Counted from the first letter of the stretch, positions 1 to 6,864 are shown. The stretch: DNA of 8,436 nt from Deltaproteobacteria bacterium (GCA_023230665.1 JALNWY010000134.1:1-8436), one strand, 5' to 3'. Made by a program: numbers and translations. The notes: generated by a model not told the origin, from the sequence alone.

Positions 1-967
1 CCCAGAACACGCCGTTGTGAACATGCATGGTCCGCACCACGATGTAGGAAATGATCAGGAAGAGGATGGCCGCGATAAGGCTCGAATACCTCAGAGCCGC
101 TGCTGGACCTGCCTTGGCCAGGGCCTTCACGGACCACACGCCCACCAGGGAGGTGATGAAACCGACCACGACGAGCACGAGCGGCAGCGCGATGTACGAG
201 GACTGGTTGCCTTCCCATCCGAGCACTCCCAGGCTCATGGTGGCTGCAATGGCGATGGATGCGATGACCGCGTTCACATACGACTCGAAGATGTCCGCGC
301 CCATGCCCGCGATGTCGCCCACGTTGTCGCCCACGTTGTCCGCGATGACCCCGGGGTTGCGGGGATCGTCCTCGGGAATGCCGGCCTCGATCTTGCCCAC
401 GAGGTCGGCGCCCACGTCGGCGGTCTTGGTATAGATGCCGCCGCCCACACGGGCGAACAGCGCCACCGAGGAGGCGCCCATGCCGAATCCGTTCAGATAC
501 ACAACCGTATCGGGAGCATTAAAAAAGTAGTAGAATATTCCGATACCTATGAGGCCAAGGGAGGCAACCGAAATGCCCATGATCGCTCCGCCGCCGAAGT
601 AGGAGACGTTCAGAGCGGCCTCGACCCCGCCGGTCTTGGCGGCCTGGCTCGTCCGGACGTTCGCCAAGGTGGCTGAGTTCATGCCCGTGAACCCGGCAGC
701 GATCGAACAGATCGCACCGCCCACAAAGGCGATCGCGGTCTGCCAGTTGAGCCCCCACAGCAGGAGAAGGGCCACGATGACGACAAAGACCACGAGAATG
801 CTGTACTCCCTTCTGAGGAATACCATGGCCCCATCATGGATCTGGTTTGCCAAATCCTGCATTGCCTCGGTTCCGGCATCCTTCTTCTTGAGATTGAGAA
901 ACATCAAGAAGGCGATGATGAATCCGACGACCCCTACTAACCACGCCCAATTTGCCCATTGTTCCAT
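1..967 (-). CDS. hppA: Membrane-bound ion-translocating pyrophosphatase, N-terminal part (cut by the window edge)
   Basis: Integral membrane pump that couples hydrolysis of pyrophosphate to Na+ and/or H+ export across the inner membrane. Reading the minus strand from the ATG at 967-965 gives 322 codons before the left edge, about half of the usual bacterial length near 700 residues. At least six hydrophobic segments are visible (roughly residues 7-27, 57-77, 78-95, 125-148, 232-250, 258-280). The substrate-binding signature GGGIYTKTADVGADLVGK lies at 175-192, followed by EDDPRNP at 199-205 and the Asp-rich ADNVGDNVGDIAGMGAD at 209-225, which coordinate Mg-PPi in the family. Glu228 (in DIFES, three residues after Asp225) sits at the TM6 gate position that Na+-pumping members carry; plant H+ pumps carry that Glu about one helical turn later. 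The residue that decides K+ dependence lies in the missing half. It follows pth in one operon. Confidence 0.97.
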   Translation of the reverse strand, partial: MEQWANWAWLVGVVGFIIAFLMFLNLKKKDAGTEAMQDLANQIHDGAMVFLRREYSILVVFVVIVALLLLWGLNWQTAIAFVGGAICSIAAGFTGMNSATLANVRTSQAAKTGGVEAALNVSYFGGGAIMGISVASLGLIGIGIFYYFFNAPDTVVYLNGFGMGASSVALFARVGGGIYTKTADVGADLVGKIEAGIPEDDPRNPGVIADNVGDNVGDIAGMGADIFESYVNAVIASIAIAATMSLGVLGWEGNQSSYIALPLVLVVVGFITSLVGVWSVKALAKAGPAAALRYSSLIAAILFLIISYIVVRTMHVHNGVFW

Positions 968-977
968 ACGACGTTAA

Positions 978-985
978 CCTCCCTT
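978..985 (-). promoter_or_regulatory. Shine-Dalgarno of hppA overlapping the pth stop codon
   Basis: Read on the minus strand this is AAGGGAGG, ending 10 nt before the hppA ATG. Its first base is shared with the TGA stop of pth (987-985). No promoter fits in the 17 nt between the genes, so hppA is expected to be translated from the pth transcript, possibly by ribosomes that have just finished pth. Confidence 0.8.
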
Positions 986-1557
986 CACGTACTTGGTATA
1001 TCTCTGTCCCGTCTGTTGTAGACGTTCATGGCCCTGGTCACTCCGTCACGCAAGCATACTTCAACCGCTGACGCCGCATCTTCAATCTGAGAGCGGATAA
1101 CGGGCAAGTCTTCTTGCGTGAAATGCCCTAGCACATAATCCCTTGGGTCGCAACCGTTTACCGGCCTGCCGATCCCGCAGCGTATCCTTGTGAATCCATT
1201 GTTGGAAAGTGCTCCGACTATGGAGACGAGTCCCTTGTGGCCCCCTGTTCCGCCGCCGGATTTCACGCGGACCTGACCGAACATGATGTCCATGTCGTCG
1301 TGAATGACAATGAGGTCTTGCGTGTCCATGTCCATGGATTTCAAGGGTTCTCCACTTAAATTCATGTATGTGTACGGTTTGGCGAGCATCACAGGGGTCC
1401 TATAGACCAGGCCTTTTCCACAGACCAGCCGGTTCTTCTGCCTTTTCAGGGAGATGTTCCACTTCTCCGCGAGAAAATCCGCCACGAGAAAGCCGATATT
1501 GTGCCGGGTATATTTGTATTGATCGCCTGGGTTTCCCAGCCCGTATATCAATTTCAT
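985..1557 (-). CDS. pth: Peptidyl-tRNA hydrolase
   Basis: Cytosolic esterase that cleaves peptidyl-tRNA released early from ribosomes, recycling the tRNA. From the ATG at 1557-1555 it is 190 residues, close to the 194 of E. coli Pth. Family landmarks: GLGNPG near the N-terminus (Asn9), TRHNIG with the catalytic His19, YMNLSG (Asn66), HDDMD (catalytic Asp87) and GGTGGHKGL (His107). The residue after His107 is Lys108, where E. coli and many others have Asn (Asn114). An in-frame ATG at 1584-1582 would add nine residues, but it lies only about 10 nt from the predicted transcription start and inside a palindrome. The family also begins directly with the strand leading to GLGNPG, so I prefer 1557. 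The ribosome site before 1557 is weak (GGGTG). It heads an operon with hppA and diverges from uvrC. Confidence 0.96.
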   Translation of the reverse strand: MKLIYGLGNPGDQYKYTRHNIGFLVADFLAEKWNISLKRQKNRLVCGKGLVYRTPVMLAKPYTYMNLSGEPLKSMDMDTQDLIVIHDDMDIMFGQVRVKSGGGTGGHKGLVSIVGALSNNGFTRIRCGIGRPVNGCDPRDYVLGHFTQEDLPVIRSQIEDAASAVEVCLRDGVTRAMNVYNRRDRDIPST

Positions 1558-1569
1558 CCGTGCACCCAA

Positions 1570-1588
1570 AAAATGAATACTCATTCAT
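1570..1588. promoter_or_regulatory. Palindrome resembling a TetR-family (FadR-type) operator
   Basis: The core is ATGAAT-N4-ATTCAT (1573-1588). On the plus strand, 1570-1587 agrees at 16 of 18 positions with the Bacillus subtilis FadR operator consensus as I remember it, TGAATGAMTANTCATTCA. The site lies a few bases downstream of the predicted pth-hppA transcription start, a place where a bound repressor would block transcription. The regulator is not in the window, and chance or another TetR-type protein cannot be excluded. Confidence 0.45.
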
Positions 1589-1598
1589 CACCCGGATG

Positions 1599-1626
1599 TA
1601 TATACCTTAAACCCCTCCGGTGTCAA
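1599..1626 (-). promoter_or_regulatory. Sigma-70-type promoter for pth-hppA
   Basis: On the minus strand a perfect -35 TTGACA (1626-1621) is followed by a 16-nt spacer and a -10 TATATA (1604-1599). Transcription should start near 1592-1595, giving a leader of about 36 nt to the pth ATG at 1557. A second TTGACA, on the plus strand at 1644-1649, faces uvrC 17 nt away, but no good -10 box follows it at the right distance, so I do not call a uvrC promoter. Confidence 0.65.
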
Positions 1627-1732
1627 GTGCGCTTTCTGCCGGTTTGACATGATTATTCTTGGATTTTCTTTCACTTACTTCCCGGCCTTTTCAACGCCTT
1701 GACTGCTGCGATATTCGTGGTATGGAGAAATT

Positions 1733-3499
1733 ATGGCATTGACACCGGACCTCATCAAGAACCTGCCCCGCTCCACCGGCGTATACCTCATGAGAAGCGC
1801 GGCCGGAGAGATCCTCTACATCGGCAAAGCCAAAGATCTCAAGAACCGAGTGCACGCATACCTCGGCCAGGACACCCGCCCGAACGTTCCCTTTATCGCC
1901 GCGCAGACCGTCAAGGTCGACTACATCATCACCGGCAACGAAAAGGAGGCCCTGTTCCTGGAAAACCAGCTCATCAAGACCCACAAGCCGCGCTTCAATA
2001 TCGACCTCAAGGACGGCAAGTCGTATGTGCGCTTCCGGATCAGCACGCAGGAGCAGTGGCCCCGGATTTCCATTACCCGGAAGGTGCTCAAGGACGGGGC
2101 ACGCTATTTCGGCCCCTACTCTTCCGCCCAGGCCACCAGGCAGACCTTGAGCGCCATCGGCCGGATCTTCCCGCTTAGAAGGTGCAAGGACACGGTGTTC
2201 AGAAACCGGATGAGGCCGTGCATGTACTTCCAGATCGGTCTGTGCACCGGCCCCTGTGCGAACCGGATATCCAAGGAGATGTACGACCAGCTCGTGGAGG
2301 ATCTCATCGTCTTTCTGGACGGCAGGAACACAGTTCTGGAGCAGCGGCTCATCGAGCGAATGCAGCGGGCCGCGGCCCGGCAGAACTATGAAAAGGCGGC
2401 AAAGATCCGCGACCAGGTCTCGGCCATCCAGACCACCCTCATCCCCCAGGTCGTGGTGGGAAACACCCGCACCGACACGGACATCTTCGCGACCTACCGC
2501 CACACCGACCAGGTCCAGATCGCGGTGCTGCACGTCACCCAGGGGATCATCACCGACAGCCGGTCGTTCGTAGTGAAAAACACCCAGGAGGACGCATTCA
2601 TGGCCAACTGCATCCTCCAGTTCTACCTCAAGGACAACGAGATCCCGCGGGTCATCTATTCCGACACCCTGCCCGAGAACGCGGAAGATCTCCAGCAGAT
2701 CCTCTCGGACCTGAGGGGATCAAGGGTCTCCATCCGGCGGGCAGTACGGGGCAAGCCAAGGCAGTGGATGAACATGGCCCGGGAGAACGCCTTTTCCCAC
2801 GGTAAAAAAACAGAGACCTCGGCCCTGGACGACATTGCCCGGCACTTCCACCTCCCCGCCATCCCCTACCGGATGGAGTGCTTCGACATCTCCTCTTTCC
2901 AGGGGAGCCACCCTGTTGCCTCACGGTCTGTCTTCGTCGGAGGCGAGGAAGACAAAGCTCTCTACCGGCATTACCGCATCCGGGGTATCGAGGGCCAGGA
3001 CGATTTCGCCATGATGGAGCAGGTCCTGACCAGGAGGCTCACCGGCGACGAGTCGCGGCCCGATCTCCTGGTGATCGACGGCGGCAAAGGCCAGCTCAGC
3101 GCCTGCTGCAAGGTGCTCGACAGGCTGGCCATGGCCCACATCCCGGTGGTGGCCATGGCCAAACCAAGGGGATCGAAGCAGGACCGCTTCTTCCTTCCCG
3201 GCAGGAAGGACGCCGTCGTGCTGCCGCCCCGGAGCCATGCCCTGAAAATGATGCAGCGGATCAGGGACGAGGCCCACCGCTTTGCAGTGACCTACCACAA
3301 GCACCTCCGCTCGAAGTCGGCCACGGCCTTCCTCCAGGGCATACCCGGGATCGGCCCGAAAAAGGCCCGCTCGATCCTCATGCACACGGCCCGCCTGCCC
3401 GAGCCCTCTGCATGGAAGCCCGAAGACCTTGCAGGGTGCCCTTCCCTGACCAGAGAAGACATCGACCGGGTGCTCGCCTATTTTCGCGACACGAGCTGA
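1733..3499 (+). CDS. uvrC: Excinuclease ABC subunit C
   Basis: Nuclease of nucleotide excision repair; with UvrA and UvrB it cuts the damaged strand on both sides of a lesion. 588 residues (E. coli 610). Domains in order: GIY-YIG nuclease (residues 11-90, with GVY at 16-18, YIGKAKDLKNR at 29-39 and the catalytic Glu at about 77); a cysteine cluster C151, C163, C171, C175 whose spacing (12, 8, 4) is the one reported for the [4Fe-4S] site of E. coli UvrC; the UVR helical hairpin that contacts UvrB (about 203-236); the RNase H-like nuclease that makes the 5' cut, with Asp385 (MECFDIS), Asp449 (VIDGGKGQL) and His515 (DEAHRFA); and a C-terminal helix-hairpin-helix pair (about 534-585, GIPGIGPKKA). 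All key residues are present. The ATG at 1733 has a GGAG five bases before it. It diverges from pth across about 150 nt. Confidence 0.99.
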   Translation: MALTPDLIKNLPRSTGVYLMRSAAGEILYIGKAKDLKNRVHAYLGQDTRPNVPFIAAQTVKVDYIITGNEKEALFLENQLIKTHKPRFNIDLKDGKSYVRFRISTQEQWPRISITRKVLKDGARYFGPYSSAQATRQTLSAIGRIFPLRRCKDTVFRNRMRPCMYFQIGLCTGPCANRISKEMYDQLVEDLIVFLDGRNTVLEQRLIERMQRAAARQNYEKAAKIRDQVSAIQTTLIPQVVVGNTRTDTDIFATYRHTDQVQIAVLHVTQGIITDSRSFVVKNTQEDAFMANCILQFYLKDNEIPRVIYSDTLPENAEDLQQILSDLRGSRVSIRRAVRGKPRQWMNMARENAFSHGKKTETSALDDIARHFHLPAIPYRMECFDISSFQGSHPVASRSVFVGGEEDKALYRHYRIRGIEGQDDFAMMEQVLTRRLTGDESRPDLLVIDGGKGQLSACCKVLDRLAMAHIPVVAMAKPRGSKQDRFFLPGRKDAVVLPPRSHALKMMQRIRDEAHRFAVTYHKHLRSKSATAFLQGIPGIGPKKARSILMHTARLPEPSAWKPEDLAGCPSLTREDIDRVLAYFRDTS

Positions 3500-3730
3500 G
3501 CCCTCTTTGCATCCGATCAGCATGTAGATCCCTCATCCTTATAAAATACACGTCCTCCTCTGCACCTTTTAGCGAGACCTGGATGGGGGCGAGAACAGTG
3601 CTTGAGGAGTGCGGGCCCGAGGGGATTGCCGCTCGCCCGTCAACCCCCTCGAACCCACAGGAAACCTCGGTTCCTTCTCCAGAAGAATGGCCTTCCCAAG
3701 GCTTGGGCCTTGGTCTATAATGCGCGACCC
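3500..3730. other. Non-coding gap between uvrC and plsB with interlocking inverted repeats
   Basis: No convincing gene. The plsB frame stays open upstream to 3602, but the peptide is rich in Pro and Arg, has no family match and lacks a placed ribosome site. No clear uvrC terminator is visible. Repeat A pairs GGGCGAG (3587-3593) with CTCGCCC (3632-3638). Repeat B pairs CGAGGGG (3618-3624) with CCCCTCG (3645-3651). They interlock, so an RNA could form only one of them, or a pseudoknot. A small AGGAA/TTCCT hairpin follows at 3659-3675. A TATAAAAT at 3540-3547 could be a -10 box but has only a poor -35. The plsB promoter occupies the right end. Confidence 0.5.
3693..3721 (+). promoter_or_regulatory. 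Promoter immediately upstream of plsB
   Basis: A perfect -10 TATAAT (3716-3721) lies 17 nt after TTCCCA (3693-3698), a 4-of-6 match to the -35 consensus. Transcription would start near 3728, leaving a leader of about 3 nt before the plsB ATG at 3731. The spacer holds the palindrome CCCAAG-G-CTTGGG (3695-3707) and an alternative inverted repeat CCAAGG/CCTTGG (3696-3713), which could serve as an operator. Confidence 0.55.
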
Positions 3731-6211
3731 ATGAGCACTAGAAAAAAAGGATATGGGTTTGTCCTGGAAGGTGACTACGGCTTTCTCCTGGGACCGGTTG
3801 TGCGGCGGCTCTTCAGCCAGGTCACGATCCCTGACCTGTATAAAAAATCCGTGGCCGGGCTTGCCGAGAAGGGGCATATCGTCTTTGTGCACAGCATTTC
3901 CAGCACCATCGACGGCATGCTCATGAACTACCGGTTCTCCCGGGAAGGGCTCCCCTCGCCCAGAATCGTCTTTGGCAGAAAGTTCATTCTCCTGCAGCCC
4001 ATGCGCAGGCTCGCCTCGTTCCTCGCCTCGCCCTTCGGGTCGCCCTCTTCACCATTCGAAAGCGCGTTTTACAAGGAGTTTCTCCTGGATGAAAACAACG
4101 CCTCCCTGATCTCCCTGGATATGGTGCCGGCAAAGCGCGGCGCGGATCCCATCATGGAACTCCTGAAACTACAGCGCGACACCGACAGGCCTGTCTTCCT
4201 CCTTCCTCAGCGCATCGTCTACAAGCGGGCGCCGCTCAAGATAAAGGATGCCACAAAAGAGGAAAAGGCGTCCATCAAGGGCGGGCGGAAGCTCATGACC
4301 TTGATGAGGGCCAAGGAGCACGGCTTTCTGGAGCACGGAGAGCCCATCAATCTCAAGGACGTGATCAGAAAGGCCCAGGGGAGCTCGAAGTTCTTCGAGG
4401 AGGTAGCCACCGAGGTACGGAATACCCTCATGCAGCAGCTCGCATCGCTGGGGAGGAATATCTCCGGCGCCCCCATCCGGGAGCGGGGGTTCCTGATCAG
4501 AAAGACCATAAAAGATCCGGTGCTCCAGACCTTCCTGCGATCGCACTCCGTGGAAACGGACCAGAGCATCGAGAAGCTCGAAGGTGCGACATTCCGGTAC
4601 CTCGACCAGATTGCATCCGACTTGAGCCCCTCGGTCATCGGTTTTCTCAACCGGGCCCTGGGCTGGGTGTTCAACAATATCTATGAGGGCCTCGATGTGG
4701 ACGAGGCAGGTATCCAGGCGGTCAGAGAAACCGCCAGGAACGGGTCTCTGGTGTATGTCCCCTGCCACAAGAGCCATATCGACTACCTCATCCTCTCCTT
4801 TTGCCTGTTTAGGAACTGGATGAGCGTGCCGGTGATCGCTGCCGGGATCAACCTCTCGTTCTTCCCCATAGGCGCCCTCTTGAGAAAGGGCGGCGCCTTT
4901 TTCATGAAGCGCACGTTCAAGGACAACCCCGTATACGCTCAGACCTTTGCCGCCTATGTGCGCACCATCCTCCAGGAACGTATCCCCATGGAGTTCTTCA
5001 TCGAAGGCGCCAGAAGCAGATCGGGCAAGCTCATGCTGCCCAAAAAGGGGCTGCTCTCCATGATCATCCAGGGCTGGGAGTCCGGGGTGAGCAGGGACGT
5101 CATCTTCGTGCCCGTCTACGTGGGGTATGATATCGTGGTGGAAGAGGGTTCCTATATCCGCGAGATGAAAGGAGAGACCAAGAAAAAGGAAAGCTTCTGG
5201 CAGCTCCTCAAGGCGGGCTCCATCCTGAAGAACCGGTATGGAAAGGTCTATATCCGCTTTGCCGGGCCCATGTCCTTAAACGAATTCATGAAGGGCAGGA
5301 CATCGTATTCCCGGATGGACAGCGGCCAGAAGGACGACCTCTACGACGCGGTGGCGAAGAAGATCATCTCGGCCATCTATCGGGAGACCGTGGCCACACC
5401 GTTTTCCATCCTCTCGTGCGTGGTCACCAGCAGGGTCTCGGCCATCGAAGAGGACGCGCTTCGCAAGGGGTTCCACATCTTCCTGGATTATCTCTCCCAC
5501 CTCGGGTGCAACCTGGCCGCCACCCTCTCCGACGAGCAGGCCGCCTTTGACGAGGCCTATGCCCTCCTCAAGAGCAAGAAGCTCGTGAGCCTCGATATGC
5601 CCGATCATGAGGAAGACCCCGCCCTCCTGACATCTGAGGGGGAGGACCGGATACACCTGGAATACTACAAGAACACCATCCTCAACTTCTTCGTGCCCGC
5701 CTCGCTGATCAGCAACGTGCTCCTCAAATACCCCGACGGACTCGACGAGAAGGCCTTCAGAAAACAGGCCCAGGGGCTTGCAGATCTCTTGGAAAACGAG
5801 TTCATCCTTGGTGTGGAGAGCCTCGAGAACGCGCTCGCGTACATGCTGGAGAGGGGCATTGTGGTCAAAACAAAGTCCGTGTACGCCATACATCCTGAGA
5901 AGCGGGACCTGGCTCTCATGTTCGACGGTCTGCTGGAGAACTACCTCGAATCGTACCTGTGCGCGGCCCGCTACCTCCTGAAGGTGAAAGACCTGGGAAA
6001 GAAAGATCCCTTGAAGGCCATCAACAAGTTCGCCTCGCGCATCTACAAGAAGGGAGAGATCCACCGGTACGAGGCCCTGTGCCTGCCCGTGTACAAAGGA
6101 GCGCTCGATACCTTCCGGAAGAAGGGGCTCGTCAACGACAAGAACAGGCTCGCCGATGAAAAAGCGCTTCAGAAGCTCATCACCGATGTGGAAACCTTTC
6201 TGGAGAATTAG
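3731..6211 (+). CDS. plsB: Glycerol-3-phosphate O-acyltransferase, PlsB type
   Basis: Inner-membrane-associated enzyme that transfers an acyl chain from acyl-ACP or acyl-CoA to position 1 of sn-glycerol 3-phosphate, the first step of phospholipid synthesis. 826 residues from the ATG at 3731 (E. coli 807), so it is the large PlsB form and not the small PlsY. The acyltransferase blocks appear in order: HKSHID (H346, D351, the catalytic HX4D), GGAFFMKR (387-394), FIEGARSRSGK (423-433, Glu425, Gly426) and FVPVYVGYD (459-467), with YVPCH before block I and AAGINLSFFP between I and II. Long N- and C-terminal extensions, characteristic of PlsB, flank this core. The frame is open back to a TTG at 3602, but that stretch does not look coding. 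The ATG at 3731 has no Shine-Dalgarno and sits 9 nt after a perfect -10 box, so it may be nearly leaderless. The 3' end overlaps rlpA. Confidence 0.94.
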   Translation: MSTRKKGYGFVLEGDYGFLLGPVVRRLFSQVTIPDLYKKSVAGLAEKGHIVFVHSISSTIDGMLMNYRFSREGLPSPRIVFGRKFILLQPMRRLASFLASPFGSPSSPFESAFYKEFLLDENNASLISLDMVPAKRGADPIMELLKLQRDTDRPVFLLPQRIVYKRAPLKIKDATKEEKASIKGGRKLMTLMRAKEHGFLEHGEPINLKDVIRKAQGSSKFFEEVATEVRNTLMQQLASLGRNISGAPIRERGFLIRKTIKDPVLQTFLRSHSVETDQSIEKLEGATFRYLDQIASDLSPSVIGFLNRALGWVFNNIYEGLDVDEAGIQAVRETARNGSLVYVPCHKSHIDYLILSFCLFRNWMSVPVIAAGINLSFFPIGALLRKGGAFFMKRTFKDNPVYAQTFAAYVRTILQERIPMEFFIEGARSRSGKLMLPKKGLLSMIIQGWESGVSRDVIFVPVYVGYDIVVEEGSYIREMKGETKKKESFWQLLKAGSILKNRYGKVYIRFAGPMSLNEFMKGRTSYSRMDSGQKDDLYDAVAKKIISAIYRETVATPFSILSCVVTSRVSAIEEDALRKGFHIFLDYLSHLGCNLAATLSDEQAAFDEAYALLKSKKLVSLDMPDHEEDPALLTSEGEDRIHLEYYKNTILNFFVPASLISNVLLKYPDGLDEKAFRKQAQGLADLLENEFILGVESLENALAYMLERGIVVKTKSVYAIHPEKRDLALMFDGLLENYLESYLCAARYLLKVKDLGKKDPLKAINKFASRIYKKGEIHRYEALCLPVYKGALDTFRKKGLVNDKNRLADEKALQKLITDVETFLEN

Positions 6212-6824
6212 CCGCCCCGACCTTATCCCTGTGCTGCTGTTCATCCTGCTGGCCTCGGGGTGCGCCTCGTGGCAGCCGGGCAGGAGCATCTCCCAGGAGA
6301 CGGGGATCGCGTCATGGTACGGCAAGGACTTTCACGGCAGACCTACGGCCTCGGGCGAGATCTACAACATGTACGGGTACAGCGCGGCCCACAAGACTAT
6401 TCCGCTCGGCAGCACGGTGAGGGTCACCCATCTGGGCAACGGCCGCAGCATCGTGGTCCCGGTCAATGACCGCGGACCCTTTGTGGGGGAACGCATCATC
6501 GACCTGTCATACGGGGCCGCCAGACACCTTGGAATGGTAAAAGAAGGTATTGCAAAAGTGCGGGTGGAAGTGCTACAGGTTTCACGCACATCCACAGCCA
6601 GATACACCTTGCAGTTCGGTGCGTTTACAGAAAGGCGAAATGCCGTGACAGTGGCACAAAGAATCCAGGCCCTCGGCTACACACCCATCATTGAGGAGGC
6701 AACCGCCCAGGGACGGCGTTTTTATCGGGTGCGGCACGGGGCGTTCGATTCTCTCGACCAGGCCGGAAAGATCGCGAATTCGCTGAACAGCCGCGGTGTG
6801 GTCTGCGTGGTCATCGGGCTTTAA
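6156..6824 (+). CDS. rlpA: RlpA-type septal lytic transglycosylase lipoprotein with SPOR domain
   Basis: Outer-membrane-type lipoprotein; in Pseudomonas aeruginosa RlpA cuts glycan strands stripped of stem peptides and aids daughter-cell separation. 222 residues. The signal peptide has a basic start and a hydrophobic run (about 23-33) ending in the lipobox LASGC, with the lipidated Cys36 followed by Ala, which favours outer-membrane sorting. The double-psi beta-barrel domain spans about 49-140: IASWYG, GRPTASGE (Glu68), AAHKTIPLG (His79), then VNDRGPF (Asp105) and IDLSYGAA. Glu68 and His79 match the residues essential in the Pseudomonas enzyme. A SPOR domain (about 148-222, beginning YTLQFGAF) would bind denuded septal glycan. 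The start overlaps plsB by 56 nt with only a weak AGG ahead; the in-frame ATG at 6186 would give a more usual 25-residue signal and a 26-nt overlap. Translational coupling to plsB is likely. Confidence 0.94.
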   Translation: MKKRFRSSSPMWKPFWRISRPDLIPVLLFILLASGCASWQPGRSISQETGIASWYGKDFHGRPTASGEIYNMYGYSAAHKTIPLGSTVRVTHLGNGRSIVVPVNDRGPFVGERIIDLSYGAARHLGMVKEGIAKVRVEVLQVSRTSTARYTLQFGAFTERRNAVTVAQRIQALGYTPIIEEATAQGRRFYRVRHGAFDSLDQAGKIANSLNSRGVVCVVIGL

Positions 6825-6864
6825 AAAAACTTGCAGGAAATAAAGACAAAGGAGGAATATCCAT

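Noticed and set aside
311..340. Short direct repeat (cgcccacgttgtc, twice) in hppA
   Set aside because: It encodes the duplicated DNVGDNVGD metal-binding motif of the pyrophosphatase and is explained by protein sequence.
17..676. Plus-strand open frames opposite hppA
   Set aside because: The minus-strand reading gives an uninterrupted membrane pyrophosphatase with its signature motifs; the plus-strand frames are shadows.
1691..2533. Minus-strand open frame (280 codons) opposite uvrC
   Set aside because: Shadow of uvrC, which has full family motifs on the plus strand; no ribosome site or recognisable domain.
3540..3547. TATAAAAT as a second promoter after uvrC
   Set aside because: No acceptable -35 at 15-19 nt upstream (best is TCAGCA); kept only as a possibility for the structured gap.
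3600..3665. tRNA on the minus strand suggested by GGGTTCGAG
   Set aside because: The bases flanking the TTCGA-like loop cannot form a T-arm stem, and no acceptor or anticodon arm can be assembled.
3602..3730. N-terminal extension of plsB from a TTG start
   Set aside because: Pro/Arg-rich low-complexity peptide, no placed ribosome site, no family counterpart, and it crosses a perfect -10 box; ATG 3731 gives the normal PlsB length.
5276..6325. Long minus-strand open frame (349 codons) opposite plsB and rlpA
   Set aside because: It lies entirely antisense to conserved genes, and its His/Val/Glu-rich product resembles the reverse reading of G+C-rich codons rather than any family.
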